64,000 nt of DNA from Hippopus hippopus (GCA_946811185.2 OX328106.1:31804426-31868425); one strand, 5' to 3'; shown: positions 37,401 to 41,705, counted from the first letter of the stretch. Made by a program: numbers and translations. Notes: generated by a model from the sequence alone, not told the origin.

Positions 37401-37449
37401 CTCGCCATATTCAGATTTACTGAATATGCTTGTGAAACCCCCAAATTAA
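1401..37449 (+). CDS. FOCAD: Focadhesin, 3' part of gene (22 exons, C-terminal ~1,116 aa)
   Basis: Exons: 1401-1477, 2858-2993, 4931-5050, 5595-6011, 8805-8982, 12196-12270, 12570-12716, 13299-13475, 14459-14550, 17513-17667, 18900-18968, 19967-20054, 20577-20861, 21508-21663, 25648-25835, 26812-26926, 27786-27931, 29458-29525, 33154-33286, 34272-34434, 35587-35747, 37245-37449. All introns are GT-AG, every phase matches, and the joined length is 3,351 nt with one terminal stop. Recognised from blocks I recall in vertebrate focadhesin: [78 protein letters not shown] and RMGKID near the C terminus. Vertebrate FOCAD is about 1,800 residues, so the first ~700 lie left of the window. It is a cytoplasmic helical-repeat scaffold reported at focal adhesions and with the SKI RNA-decay complex; this part covers the Focadhesin (ex-DUF3028) domain. 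Exon 8805-8982 is required: without it 6011 and 12196 do not join in frame. The last acceptor is placed at 37244 because the added residues (LSYVLS) align with vertebrate LPHVIS. A candidate AATAAA is at 38249. Confidence 0.9.
1590..1819 (+). mobile_element. TTAA palindromic MITE, complete reference copy
   Basis: A 230-bp copy with TTAA at both ends. Order: CTCTTTACCACACAATCC; a gap; the near-perfect palindrome around GGAGAAAATGCTGGTAACCA (about 1640-1710); GTCTGCAAATGCTTTCAATT; AAAATTTTGTCGTTTGG; a closing GAGTTAA. Terminal inverted repeats are ~15 bp (C-CTTTACCA-AC-A). No coding sequence. I use this copy to define + orientation (central base A, CTGGTAACCAG). Confidence 0.9.
1853..2010 (-). 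mobile_element. TTAA MITE, diverged
   Basis: GGGAAAAGGAGAATATGCTG with half-palindrome CCAACATTTTCTCC; the ends are lost. Confidence 0.65.
2096..2260 (+). mobile_element. tRNA-derived SINE, second family
   Basis: The head has GCTTAGTGGTAAAGTTCTAG (A-box region) and GGTCCTGGGTTCAACTTAGG (B box). The body contains CATGGGAAAGATGCTTCAGA and CTAGTACTAG. A second copy is at 50456. It differs from the GTGGGAAAGCAG family in the body. Confidence 0.7.
2301..2857. other. Intron stretch with nothing recognised
   Basis: AT-rich intron between the SINE and FOCAD exon 2858. No repeat family, open frame or motif stands out on either strand. Confidence 0.5.
3008..3208 (+). mobile_element. TTAA MITE beginning 14 bp after a FOCAD splice donor
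   Basis: TACCCTTTACCAAACAATTG to TTTGATAAAGAGTTGA, with the palindrome centre deleted (AAAAAGAGAAAACCACAATG). The exon ends at 2993. Confidence 0.82.
3209..3606. other. Intron stretch with nothing recognised
   Basis: AT-rich intron between a TTAA MITE and the decayed mariner. No coding sign. Confidence 0.5.
3609..4805 (-). mobile_element. Decayed mariner element (DD34D type) with TIRs
   Basis: A 1,197-bp element in a FOCAD intron. The left end starts TGTGGGGTGATCAGAAAGA; the right end in reverse starts CGAGGGGTGATCAAAAAGA, with similarity running about 28 bp. TA flanks both ends (3607-3608, 4806-4807). The coding strand is minus. It is a different subfamily from the 30.7-kb element, judged by unrelated TIRs. 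Confidence 0.85.
3660..4700 (-). pseudogene. Degenerate mariner transposase
   Basis: The minus-strand frame at 3813-4145 keeps [13 protein letters not shown] (second Asp) and [12 protein letters not shown] (third Asp 34 residues later), then [14 protein letters not shown], which matches the mariner C-terminal block. The frame is closed by stops before the last part (3606-3797), and the N-terminal third (about 4150-4700) is open only in pieces. The family motif [10 protein letters not shown] is eroded. An old, dead copy. Confidence 0.75.
5128..5202. repeat. Hairpin with 30-bp arms
   Basis: Left arm 5128-5157 (AAACCCTATGTTGTGGGTAC...) and right arm 5173-5202 pair with one mismatch around a 15-nt loop. 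It lies 78 bp after the FOCAD exon 5050 donor. Sequence to about 5480 (CAGGAGTTATGGCCAGTTGA, GTTTGTAAGCCTGCAACAGT) resembles other dispersed repeats, so this may be the end of such an element. Confidence 0.75.
6020..7180 (+). repeat. Tandem-core repeat element A, ~163-bp period
   Basis: Begins TTTATACGCCCATCAAAGAC and GTCGGGGTGGGCGGGTGAGT right after FOCAD exon 6011. Six tandem units follow, marked by AACTTTGTCA or a close variant at 6121, 6286, 6450, 6612, 6774 and 6937 (spacing 162-165 bp). Each unit also has GTGCAGTGC and AACTCTACCT. Unit similarity falls towards the right. It resembles bivalve pearl-type elements. Confidence 0.82.
7187..8080 (+). repeat. Tandem-core repeat element B, ~156-168-bp period
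   Basis: Begins GTTATACCCCCACAAACGAA with GTCTGTCTGTCACG. Five units are marked by GCATAACTT at about 7244, 7412, 7568, 7724 and 7880. The unit holds GAGAAGTGCAGTGTACAAGA and AACCATAACTCTATTCC. It ends near GGCGCTGTGTGGGTGTATGC, TTTTGTGACAGTTCTAGTTT. Confidence 0.82.
8345..8754. mobile_element. Two adjoining TTAA MITEs
   Basis: A minus copy (about 8345-8528) with a shortened palindrome (GGAGAAAATTCCTCCTTTTC), then a complete plus copy 8526-8754 (CCCTTTACCAAACAATCC to GGGAAAGGGTTAA). They share the CTAA/TTAA at the joint. Together they sit just before FOCAD exon 8805. Confidence 0.85.
9180..9215 (+). repeat. GTCC-rich simple repeat
   Basis: GTCCGTCGTCCGTCCGCCCG and GTCCGTCCGTGCG at the start of element C. 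Similar DNA occurs at 26147-26195. Confidence 0.8.
10436..11030 (+). repeat. Tandem-core repeat element D (GAGCACAACGTGCTC)
   Basis: Starts AGCTCACTTGAGCACAACGT with a small hairpin, then GGAGCTTTTAGGATCACCTG and GTCGTCAACAATTCTTTAAA. Two units with GGTCAGATTTTGAAATAATT or GGTCAGATTTCGAAATAATT lie about 167 bp apart. A sister copy runs off the right edge at 63461. Confidence 0.8.
11370..11552 (-). mobile_element. TTAA MITE, palindrome half deleted
   Basis: CACTAGACGACAAAATTTTA, GAAAGCATTTGCACATTATA, GGGAGAAAATGCTGG, then TGGTAAAAGATTAA. Confidence 0.75.
11997..12140 (-). mobile_element. SINE body fragment, minus strand
   Basis: Reverse reading contains TTATGTGGGAAAACAGCCAG, AAGTATGGATAGGTGCATTG and GCCACCATGATG, the conserved SINE body. 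It ends about 55 bp before FOCAD exon 12196. Confidence 0.75.
12853..13030 (+). mobile_element. TTAA MITE, internal deletion
   Basis: ACCCTGTACCACATTATCC, GGGAAAAGGAGAAAATGCTA, then directly TTGTTGTCTGCAAATGCTTT. The right half of the palindrome is lost. Confidence 0.78.
13690..13845 (+). mobile_element. SINE body fragment
   Basis: Contains ATTCATTCCTCTCTCACAGC, TATGTGGGAAAGCAGACG and GAAAGCATGGATAGGTGCAC, then CATAACTCAAATAAACACAA. The end of the SINE runs into an 80-bp tandem duplication. Confidence 0.75.
13830..13989. repeat. Perfect 80-bp tandem duplication
   Basis: 13830-13909 and 13910-13989 are identical (start CATAACTCAAATAAACACAA, end GCTGTTTAAAATA). It covers a SINE tail and unique DNA in the intron between FOCAD exons 13475 and 14459. 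Confidence 0.95.
14168..14407 (-). mobile_element. GC-core MITE, family 'AAAAGGGGGCTTAATGCAT', old copy
   Basis: Reverse orientation. Contains AGGTAAACTGGTCCCTTGAC and the hairpin CCAGGTCAGCCTGCACAGGC, ending near GCATAGCTCATG. It lies just left of FOCAD exon 14459. Confidence 0.75.
14648..14831 (+). mobile_element. TTAA MITE fragment cut by a GC-core MITE
   Basis: ACCCTGTACCACACAATCTG and a degraded palindrome (GGAGAAAACGGTGG). The sequence after the palindrome diverges before the GC-core MITE at 14832. Confidence 0.6.
14832..15092 (+). mobile_element. GC-core MITE, family 'AAAAGGGGGCTTAATGCAT'
   Basis: Runs from GAGCCGTGCTCTGTGAAAAG to CTTTTGCCAGAGCATGGC. The core is a GC-rich palindrome with CAGCCTGCGCAG and its inverse. 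The ends are inverted: GCTCTGTGAAAAGGG against the reverse of CCCTTTTGCCAGAGC. About 260 bp, no coding potential. Confidence 0.85.
15183..16210 (+). mobile_element. AGCT-family repeat interrupted by the Tc1 foldback
   Basis: The left part 15183-15316 (CAGCTTGGCTTTTTTGTATG, TATTTACTTCAGACATA) and right part from 16116 (GTTAGCCATCAAAAGGGCAA, ATTTTTGACACAAATATGGC) rejoin as one repeat when the foldback is removed. Compare the uninterrupted copy at 24339-24612. Confidence 0.78.
15317..16115. mobile_element. Tc1-derived foldback element, copy 1
   Basis: A 799-bp element flanked by TA (15315-15316, 16116-16117). Both ends read CTCCTCACAAAAAGTTAAGC inward and the two arms stay similar for about 320 bp. 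The arms are transposase 3' coding sequence plus UTR: each encodes the Tc1-like tail RRVxACxxANxGHxxY, pointing outward. The minus strand in the left half (15579-15803) also keeps [16 protein letters not shown], the block around the catalytic glutamate. It looks like an inverted duplication of the 3' end of a Tc1 element. It sits inside an AGCT-family element (15183-16210). Confidence 0.85.
16215..16430 (-). mobile_element. TTAA MITE, diverged
   Basis: GACTCCAAATTGAATGCTTT, GGAGAAAATTCTGGTTCTCC (short palindrome), AGAATTGTTTGCTAAAAGG. Confidence 0.7.
16470..16605 (+). mobile_element. SINE body fragment
   Basis: Contains TATGTGGGAAAGCAGCTGGT, AGAAAGCATGGATAGGTGCA and a tail to AAACCTACACACTG. 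It abuts the TTAA MITE that begins at 16607. The tRNA head is missing. Confidence 0.75.
16607..17454 (-). mobile_element. TTAA palindromic MITE split by a 619-bp insertion
   Basis: The outer element has parts 16607-16741 and 17363-17454. The left end reads CTCCTTACCAAACGACAAAA, the right end TTGTAAAGAGTTAA. The central palindrome is cut in two by the TA-flanked element. Confidence 0.85.
16742..17360. mobile_element. TA-flanked MITE with CCGTATATC ends, nested in a TTAA MITE
   Basis: A 619-bp insertion that splits a TTAA MITE between GGAGAAAAT and CTGGCTACCAGC. The left end is CCGTATATCGTGTTTTTTCG; the right end in reverse is CCGTATATCAGGTTTTTTTT. TA at 16740-16741 and 17361-17362 is the target duplication. 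The inside is AT-rich with several GCGAAAAT motifs and has no coding sign. Confidence 0.85.
17851..18080 (-). mobile_element. TTAA MITE, near full length
   Basis: TTAAATCTTTACCAAATGAT, GGAGAAAATGCTGGTAACTA palindrome, and an end AATTTTTGTAGTAAAAGG. Confidence 0.82.
18510..18692 (+). mobile_element. TTAA MITE, 5' end lost
   Basis: GGAGAAAATGCTGGTGACAA, then GTCATCTGCAAATACTTTCA and TTTTGTCTTCTGGTAAAGG. Confidence 0.72.
19405..19872 (-). mobile_element. Two TTAA MITEs in succession
   Basis: Copy one, about 19405-19605 (GGAGAAAACAGTGGTTACCA). Copy two, 19650-19872, with a good palindrome (AAGAAAATGCTGGTTACCAG) and CGGGATTGTAAGGTAAAACA at the end. They end about 95 bp before FOCAD exon 19967. 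Confidence 0.8.
20222..20430 (+). mobile_element. AGCT-family repeat
   Basis: TTTTTAGCTTGGCTGTTTTT, GTCATAGCCCCATTATTGTC, TTACTGAAGATTTTACTTCT, AAGGTTACCATCAAAGTATT, TGACAGTTGTGCCCCTTTTT. The right end is lost. Confidence 0.72.
20945..21140 (+). mobile_element. TTAA MITE, diverged
   Basis: CAGGCTTTTGAAAACATTAT, GAAGAAAATGCTGGTAACC; the right palindrome arm is lost; TTGTTATCTGCAAATGCTTT. Confidence 0.75.
21225..21492 (+). repeat. Dispersed repeat fragment (AGGAGTTATG type)
   Basis: TTCAGGAGTTATGCTCCTTT, GATCCAGTGACTGGTGGGAA and TTACCTGTAACAGTTGTAGT match 5380-5470 and 62660-62750 in order. It ends directly before FOCAD exon 21508. Confidence 0.55.
21664..22491. other. Intron stretch with nothing recognised
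   Basis: The first 830 bp of the intron after FOCAD exon 21663. No repeat I know and no coding sign; unusually free of MITEs for this window. Confidence 0.5.
22492..22535 (+). mobile_element. TTAA MITE end fragment
   Basis: TTTGGACAAGTCTGGAATTT and GTCATTTGGTAAAGAGTTAA only. Confidence 0.75.
22768..23029 (+). mobile_element. GC-core MITE, family 'AAAAGGGGGCTTAATGCAT'
   Basis: The best-preserved copy: GAGCCGTGCTCTGTGAAAAG at the left, GGTCAGCCTGCGCAGTCTGC core, GAGATGCATTAAGCCCCCTT and CCAGAGCATGG at the right. In a FOCAD intron. Confidence 0.87.
23239..23989. mobile_element. Tc1-derived foldback element, copy 2
   Basis: A 751-bp element in the FOCAD intron between 21663 and 25648, flanked by TA (23237-23238, 23990-23991). 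Ends and long arms match the 15.3-kb copy. The plus strand at 23504-23728 reads [16 protein letters not shown] and ends [15 protein letters not shown] followed by a stop, a Tc1 transposase C terminus. The left arm carries the same tail inverted. It lacks the rest of the transposase and must depend on an autonomous relative. Confidence 0.87.
24339..24612 (+). mobile_element. AGCT-family repeat, full length
   Basis: The 5' end is TTTTTAGCTCGGCGGTTTTT; the interior has CATAGCCCTGGCGGCAGCAG, CTTAGACAAGTTGTTCACTA and TTGACACAGTTATGCCCCTT; the 3' end is GCACCAGCATGTAATGCTCT then TGTTT. About 270 bp, no open frame of note. Confidence 0.78.
24890..25125 (-). mobile_element. TTAA MITE with poly-G expansions
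   Basis: The palindrome region is disrupted by runs of 12 and 13 G (about 24986-25028) separated by a repeated GAGAAGAGAAAATG. GCTGGATTTTCTCATATTTC and AAGTCTCTCTCAGGGTCATT follow. Confidence 0.72.
25418..25535 (-). mobile_element. TTAA MITE remnant
   Basis: CATATGACAATTTTTAGATT and AAGATCAAAAGCATCCTGTA only; the palindrome is lost. Confidence 0.5.
26091..26432 (+). mobile_element. Short interspersed repeat with TATACCCC hairpin start
   Basis: Starts TATACCCCTGCATAAATGAA with the inverse TTCGGGGGTATAC about 20 bp later, then GTCC-rich DNA (GTCCGTCCGTCCGTGCGTCC). It ends near GCGGGGGTATTAAGTCACAT, TCAGTGACAGCTCTAGTTTT. It looks like a pearl-like element with its tandem core lost. It abuts a SINE. 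Confidence 0.6.
26431..26740 (-). mobile_element. tRNA-derived SINE, minus strand
   Basis: Read in reverse: a head with GTAGCTCAACCTGTAAAATA (A box) and GTTGCTAGTTCAACTCC (B box), then ATGTGAGAAAGCAACCTATG and GGAAAGCATGGAAAAGCGTA, ending GTGTTAAACGCCAAACT. Same family as the 43-kb copies, more diverged. In a FOCAD intron. Confidence 0.8.
26966..27142. mobile_element. Foldback MITE, 'GTATTCACCAACC' family
   Basis: The left arm GTATGCACCAACCATTCTTA and the reverse of the right arm (TTATTCATCAACCATTCTAA) match. The middle holds CTGATTGGCTAAACCA. About 177 bp. It starts 40 bp after FOCAD exon 26926. The minus-strand open frame here is the hairpin, not a gene. Confidence 0.8.
27485..27700 (-). 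mobile_element. TTAA MITE, diverged
   Basis: GAAAACATTTTGCATTAAGG, CTGCTGGTTACTGGCATTTT, CCCACAATGATTTCAAAAGT. Confidence 0.65.
28018..28455. mobile_element. Two TTAA MITEs sharing one TTAA
   Basis: A plus copy ends GGTAAAGAGTTAA at 28234, and a minus copy begins with the same TTAA (28231) and reads ACCTTTCCCAAATGATGAAG. Both palindromes are well kept (ATGCTGGATACCAGCATTTT; ATGCTGGTTACTGGCATTTT). Confidence 0.85.
28456..28640 (+). mobile_element. AGCT-family repeat, 5' truncated
   Basis: GGGCAGGTAACCCTCAAAAT, TTTTGACACAGTTATAGCTC, and the 3' end GTGCAGTGCTCTTGTG. Confidence 0.7.
29040..29325 (-). mobile_element. TTAA MITE remnants (two partial copies)
   Basis: An inexact palindrome at 29055-29095, then AAATTTTTAGACATGTCCAA, GGATAGAAAACGCTGGCAAC and CACAGTATTTTCAAAAGTTT. 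Confidence 0.62.
29616..29815 (+). mobile_element. tRNA-derived SINE
   Basis: The head contains CTGGTAGCTCAGTGGTTAG (A box); the middle has GTCAGTTGCTTGGAAAGAAA; the 3' part has GTAGGTGCACTGAACGCCGT and AAAACGGCGTTTAAGTAAAA. The B box is eroded. Confidence 0.75.
29816..30399. other. Intron stretch with nothing recognised
   Basis: AT-rich intron between a SINE and a TTAA MITE. No coding sign. Confidence 0.45.
30400..30595 (-). mobile_element. TTAA MITE
   Basis: CTGCAGATGACAAATTCCAG, GAGAAAATGATGGTTACCAG palindrome, GTGGTATAGGGTTAA. Confidence 0.78.
30719..32056 (+). mobile_element. mariner-family transposon with both TIRs and TA duplication
   Basis: A 1,338-bp element in the FOCAD intron between exons 29525 and 33154, same strand as the gene. 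The left end begins CGAGGGCTGTTCGATATGTA; the right end, read in reverse, begins TGAGGGTTGTTCAATATGTA. The arms stay alike for about 33 bp, with three differences. TA lies at 30717-30718 and 32057-32058, the Tc1/mariner target duplication. The length is typical for mariner. It carries a broken transposase frame (30911-31983). The well-preserved ends suggest recent insertion. Confidence 0.93.
30911..31983 (+). pseudogene. mariner transposase, two lesions
   Basis: The first part holds the paired helix-turn-helix region ([20 protein letters not shown]). The second part has the DD34D catalytic core: [10 protein letters not shown] (first Asp), [10 protein letters not shown] (second Asp) and [15 protein letters not shown] (third Asp, 34 residues after the second). 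The frame breaks where AAGGC is present twice in a row, at 31130-31134 and 31135-31139; a single copy would keep the frame. An in-frame TGA at 31846-31848 then interrupts the C terminus, and the same frame continues to TAA at 31981-31983. Apart from these lesions the length is about 355 residues, normal for the family. This copy should not make active transposase. Confidence 0.92.
32108..32735 (+). repeat. 33-bp satellite-like tandem repeat
   Basis: About 18 units of roughly 33-34 bp with consensus pieces CTTGAATCAGCTAAGTTATT and TGTTGCCTTTATA, varying at a few positions (CTTGG or CTTGC, TACTGG or TACTTG). Some units hold short inserts (CTTGAATCAACTT). It begins about 50 bp after the mariner's right end. 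The repetitive open frame (LESAKLF...) is a by-product, not a gene. Confidence 0.9.
32741..32968 (+). mobile_element. TTAA MITE, near full length
   Basis: CCCTTACCACACAATCC, palindrome with an altered centre (ACTAGTTAACAG), GTCATCTGCATATGCTTTCA, GAAAAGAGTTGA. Confidence 0.82.
33287..33852. other. Intron stretch with nothing recognised
   Basis: Follows FOCAD exon 33286. AT-rich, with ACATGTATATT-like simple DNA but no defined element. Confidence 0.45.
33853..34220. mobile_element. Two adjoining TTAA MITEs
   Basis: A plus copy 33853-34072 with a strong palindrome (ATGCTGGTAACCAGCATTTT), and a partial minus copy 34073-34220. They lie 50 bp before FOCAD exon 34272. Confidence 0.82.
34447..34900 (+). 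mobile_element. Head-to-tail pair of TTAA MITEs next to a FOCAD donor
   Basis: Copies 34447-34673 and about 34671-34900, both plus, joined at a CTAA. The first begins 13 bp after exon 34434. Both have complete palindromes and ends (TGTGGTAAAGAC, TTTGGTAACTAA). Confidence 0.85.
34915..35180 (-). mobile_element. Degenerate tRNA-derived SINE, minus strand
   Basis: Reverse reading gives AGCCATAATGAACAGGGC near the head, then AACTCATCCCCCTCTCATCA and AAAAAGCAGCCTGTAGTTTG, which follow the SINE body in order. Old copy between TTAA MITEs and FOCAD exon 35587. Confidence 0.6.
35990..36176 (-). mobile_element. TTAA MITE
   Basis: AAAGCATTTGCAGATAACAA, GAGAAATTGCTGAAAACCAG, GAAGTAAAGAGTTAA. Confidence 0.78.
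36285..36612. mobile_element. Two diverged TTAA MITEs
   Basis: A plus part to 36415 (GGGAAAAGGAGAAAATGTTG) and a minus part from 36436 (TGGAGAAAATGCTAGTAATC). Confidence 0.65.
36799..36937. repeat. Inverted repeat, ~37-bp arms
   Basis: The left arm GTCTGCATTTCTATGCGGTA then GAATCAGGTCGATTTGTG pairs imperfectly with the right arm CACAACGAGACCTGATCCTA then CCACACAGATTGCAGAC. Probably a small foldback element; the only copy seen here. Confidence 0.7.
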
Positions 37450-37479
37450 TTAATTAATCATTATTTGTATATATACTTG

Positions 37480-37885
37480 TTTTACTCTTTATCAAACAAC
37501 AAAATGCTAGAATTTTCCAAATGGAAGGAGTTTCCAGACAACAAAGTAAATGTATCTCAAATGATCTTTAGATGTGTAGAAAACATAGGAAAAGGGGAAA
37601 ATGCTAGTCAAGAGCATTTTCTCCTTTTTCCACAACATTTTCAAAAGCGTCTTTCCTTAGGGTCAATAACTCTTTACCACACAATCAAGACTTTAATGAC
37701 CCTGAGGTACAGATATTTTGAAAACATTTTAGATGTAGATGATACCAGCATTTTCTACTTTTCCCATAATGTATTCTACCATGTCAATGAATTTCAGTTC
37801 ATTTGCACCACTTTCACATTGTTCTTCTGCAGATGCTTTCAAATTGGAAGAGTCTAAATTTGGTTGTTTTGGAAAAGGCTAAAAT
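37480..37885. mobile_element. Two TTAA MITEs in the FOCAD 3' UTR or flank
   Basis: A minus copy (about 37480-37670) and a plus copy (about 37666-37885). The first begins about 30 bp after the FOCAD stop, so the 3' UTR either contains it or ends before it. Confidence 0.78.
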
Positions 37886-38301
37886 TTTCGATTGTTTGGT
37901 AGAGGGTCAAAACAAATGTTAGAACTTTTTGCCCAGGATGACTTCATGTTAACAAATGTTTTAAAGATGCACCCTTACAGCCAGAGAGTAAACAAACGCT
38001 GTTACAACTTTACAATGTGTAGAATCTAGATAGCTGTGTAAACGTAGATAAAAAATCGATAGAAGGTGTATGTGATAAAGAGATGCCAGAGATTTGTCTT
38101 TGAATTAAACCAGAAATTGTGGTTGTTATGTCTATGGCTAGCCGTAATAGAATGAAATACATTTTCTATCTGTCGTAATCTTTGCAACCTTGCAACTGTC
38201 AGGGGCAACATTTGGCACGAAGGTACAAGAATGATTATAATTTCATAAAATAAAGATAAAATTGGTTACAAAACTGGATGAAAACAAGTAAAGATGCATC
38301 A

Positions 38302-38764
38302 TTAACTCTTTACCAAACAACAACATTTTGGACTTGTCCAAATTCTACGTATTTGCAGACAAAAAATTGTATTCTAGTATAGCTCAGCTGATGTAAGATA
38401 CCCATAAAAGGGTAGAAAACACTGTGGAAAATGGAAAAATGCTGCTTTCTAGCATTTTTTCTGTTTCCCACAATGTTTTTTAAGGCTTTCTTTCGTAGAG
38501 TAGTTAAAACTGAGGATTGTATGGTAAAGGGTAAAGAAGCTTTGTATGGATTATTTATTTAACTCTTTACCACACAACAAAATTTTATATTGGTCTGAAT
38601 TGAAAGCATCTGCAGACAACAATTTAAATGTGACTAAAGGTAGAAAACGTAGTGGAAAAAGGAGAAAATGCTGGTTACCAGCATTTTCTCCTTTTCCCAC
38701 AATGTTTTCAAAAGGCTTCTTTCCCAGGGTTGTTAAAAGTCGGGATAGTGTGGTAAAGAGTTAA
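38302..38764 (-). mobile_element. Two complete TTAA MITEs
   Basis: Copies 38302-38535 and 38559-38764. Both start TTAACTCTTTACCA; the second has a full palindrome (ATGCTGGTTACCAGCATTTT) and ends TGGTAAAGAGTTAA. Confidence 0.87.
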
Positions 38765-38786
38765 ACATTTATTGTTGCTTAGGTTT

Positions 38787-38915
38787 ATCCCTGTACCAAA
38801 TGATCCCAAGTTTTGTTGACCCTGGGAAAGAAGGCTTTTAAAATCATTGTGATAAAAGGAGAAAGTGCTTGTAACTAGCATCTCCTTTTCCACCATGCTT
38901 TTTGTTACAGTGTTT
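38787..38915 (+). mobile_element. TTAA MITE fragment
   Basis: CCCTGTACCAAATGATCCCA, GACCCTGGGAAAGAAGGCTT, GGAGAAAGTGCTTGTAACTA. Confidence 0.7.
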
Positions 38916-38967
38916 CCAAAAACGCATAATCTTGTTCCCTGAGAAATTTCTACCACTAACCTGAATT

Positions 38968-39600
38968 TTTCAGCTGGCTGTTCTTGAAGAGATATTGCCA
39001 TAGCCCTGTTATTGTGTTCTAGTGCAAAAACTTTGACACTTTTTAATATCTCTCTCGTTATTTAAGATATTTTCATCAATCTGGGGCAAGTTGTTAACTG
39101 TTTGAAGTTAAACCTATACTTGTATTACTCAAACAAATTGACATGAAATGAATGACCTCTATTACCATAGATCACACGGTTGAATTAGTCCGAACTTAGC
39201 TTCAGCTATTGTCATCTGCTTGCGGAACTATGTGAACGATTTTCAACTCTGTATTTGGCTAATAGATTTTTCGTGTGTTTAAAGAATACGTAAAATACCT
39301 GAAATAAACATGATTTCGTTCGTTTACATTGGTAATACGTGCCGGTTGACATATATCTAAGATACACTTTCTGTACAGTCTGATCTTGATCCAAGTCATT
39401 CGCAAAAGGCTTCTTATCTTGAGTATGGCACTAAAAGGGTCAAATTCGACATTTTCTCTTAACAGAATTTCTGTACCGTCAGATTATACCCGAAGATATT
39501 AATATTCATTCTCTAATTATTCTTTGCATAGAGGTCAATTTCGGGTCAATTTGTTTCGGTAATACACGAAATATGATTAACACAGTTTTGCCCCCTTTTT
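38968..39600 (+). mobile_element. AGCT-family repeat interrupted by the TATTAC MITE
   Basis: The left part to 39122 (CAGCTGGCTGTTCTTGAAGA, GCCATAGCCCTGTTATTGTG, GGGGCAAGTTGTTAAC) and right part from 39566 (CACGAAATATGATTAACACA, GTTTTGCCCCCTTTT) are the two halves of one element. Confidence 0.65.
39123..39565. mobile_element. MITE with TATTAC ends
   Basis: A ~443-bp element. The left end TATTACTCAAACAAATTGAC and the reverse of the right end TATTACCGAAACAAATTGAC match, and similarity continues through GACCTCTAT for about 40 bp. It interrupts an AGCT-family repeat that starts at 38968 and resumes at 39566 (ACAGTTTTGCCCCC). No coding sequence. Confidence 0.75.
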
Positions 39601-39601
39601 T

Positions 39602-39829
39602 CTAACCCTCTACCAGATGACAAAATTTTAGCCTTGTCCAAATTGAAAGCATTTGCAGACGACAATTTCAATCTGGCTTAAGTGGTGCAATTATTCTTTG
39701 ATAGGGTAGAAAAGATTCTGGGAAAGGGAGAAAATGCTGGTTACCAGCATTTTCTCCTTTTCCCACAATCTTTTCAATAGGCGCTTTCCCAGGGTCGTTG
39801 AAAGTCGGCATTGTGCGGTAAAGGGTTAA
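39602..39829 (-). mobile_element. TTAA MITE, complete
   Basis: CCCTCTACCAGATGACAAAA to TGCGGTAAAGGGTTAA, with a full palindrome (ATGCTGGTTACCAGCATTTT). Confidence 0.88.
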
Positions 39830-40288
39830 TAGGAATTTTTACTATGTCCAAATGGCTACATGTAATGTGTATTGATCTATATGGGTTTAATCATACCATG
39901 ATGTGTTGTTTGCTCGTTGTTGTGAAAAGATATTTTGTTATGCATTTTGAATGTAATTTTGAAAGAAATAGAATGTTAACTATGAATACATATTTCGTTT
40001 AAGTATCAGTTTGTTGAATGTTTGCAATTGAACTTTACTTAATTTATGATGTATATAAATTCAATAAAGTCATCATTGAATTATCCTACAATGTATCAGG
40101 TAATTCAAAGATTCAAGTGACACGTAAATGCAAGTTGGTAAAAGTTTTAAAGCAGTTCCAATTGCTCATGCTGTGCAATCAGAACTGCTGCTCAATAATT
40201 TTTCCCATGAAACAGAAAAACTGGATTCATCATACTAGTTGTTTGTAATAAGTTGAGGAATGATCTACTAAATATTGCAGTGTGACCT
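39830..40288. other. FOCAD-GOT1 spacer, nothing recognised
   Basis: AT-rich DNA. TTCAATAAAG at about 40060 is a possible poly(A) signal, but the first AATAAA after the FOCAD stop is nearer (38249). Confidence 0.4.
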
Positions 40289-40650
40289 TTAACCCTTTCC
40301 AAAATGACAAATTTTAGATTCTTTCAAATTCGAAACATCAGCAGACAAGAAATTACCATTGGTACAAATGAGCTGAAGCTGTCTGATAGGACAGAAAACA
40401 TTGTCAGAAGCCTTCTTTCCAAGGTCATGAAAACCCTGGATTGTTTGGGTTAAACGCTATACCAAAAAATCCAGTGTTGTAAAGACCCTTTGAAAGAAGG
40501 ACTTTGAAAATATAGTGGAAAAGGAGAAAATGCTGGTCACCAGCATTTTTTCCTTTCTTCCACAATTTTTCTGTTCTTTCAAACACAAATTTCATCACTT
40601 GAGCCACATTAAATTGCATTTGTTCACTGAAAAGATTTTCAAATTGAACA
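40289..40650. mobile_element. Two TTAA MITEs, one without palindrome
   Basis: The minus copy 40289-40455 has both ends but lacks the palindrome (GAAAACATTGTCAGAAGCCT joins the two sides). The plus copy follows from 40452 (ATGCTGGTCACCAGCATTTT). Confidence 0.78.
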
Positions 40651-41059
40651 ATTCTGAAATTGAGTCATGGTGTTATGAATTATCTCCTATAAAGTATTGC
40701 AGCTGACAACATCTAAGAGTCCTGGTAAAATACAGTGTATTGATACTCAACACGAATGAATGTTTATTATGTATATGAGTACAGTTGTGTAATATTTGAA
40801 TATCACCTTTTGCCAGAGTGATTTCTAACGGGGGGAGGGGGGGGGGTTAAATTATTCCGCCTGTGAAAGTTCTGGTCCAATCTACTATCTATATTAGTTT
40901 TAGACAGTACTTCATTATATTATTATTCCCACGCAATTCATTGTTCATGATCATGATCTAGTATGAATTGCATGTATGTAATCATAAAATAAAAACTCAT
41001 GTGTATGTGTAATTGTAAAATTGTTTATCATGTTTGATTTCGTCTTTACAAACAATGCC

Positions 41060-41475
41060 TTGCTTTTGCTAAGGTAGATGGCTCTTAAAAAACATCTCCG
41101 GAAAAGGAGAATATGCTGGTAACAAGCATTTTCTCCTATATCTATTGTTTTCTATTGTTTTAACCCTATTCCACACAATCCCGAGTTTTAACAAACCTAA
41201 AGGAAAGGCCTTTTGAAAACATTGAGGGAAAAGGAGAAAATGCTGGCAACTAGCATTTTCTCCTTTTCCTACAATGTGTTCTATCCTACCCAGAACAAAT
41301 TTCAATTTTTGAGTCACTTTTATTTTGTGTTCTGCAAATGCTTTCAATTTGGACTAGTCCAAAATTTTGTTGTTTTGTAAAAAGTACCATCATTTGAGCC
41401 ATATAATGATGTCGTCTGCAAATGTTTCCATCATGGATGGGTCTAAAATTTTGCTATTTTGTAGAGAGTTGATTA
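41060..41475 (+). mobile_element. TTAA MITE cluster
   Basis: A partial palindrome copy (41070-41150), a full copy (about 41160-41385, ATGCTGGCAACTAGCATTTT), and a right-end fragment to 41473. Confidence 0.78.
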
Positions 41476-41705
41476 TGTTTTATGTTATTGTCATACAAGA
41501 ACTATGAAAATTGTACAAAAGGTCAAGACTTAGTGCTCATTACTTTTAGTGATATATTTATTGTATGTGTTCACATTGTAAGTGTATCAGTAACACGATG
41601 CCTTCTGCACACTGTTTTTGCTTCTTGCAGCAGACAGCTTTTGAAAACAGTGGTTACAGGTAGATAACAAGAAATTTCTTGTAACTATCAAGTTTTACAC
41701 TTGTC

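Noticed and set aside
37263..37449. Acceptor at 37261-37262 for the last FOCAD exon
   Set aside because: Also in phase, but it loses six residues that align with the vertebrate protein. The acceptor at 37243-37244 keeps them.
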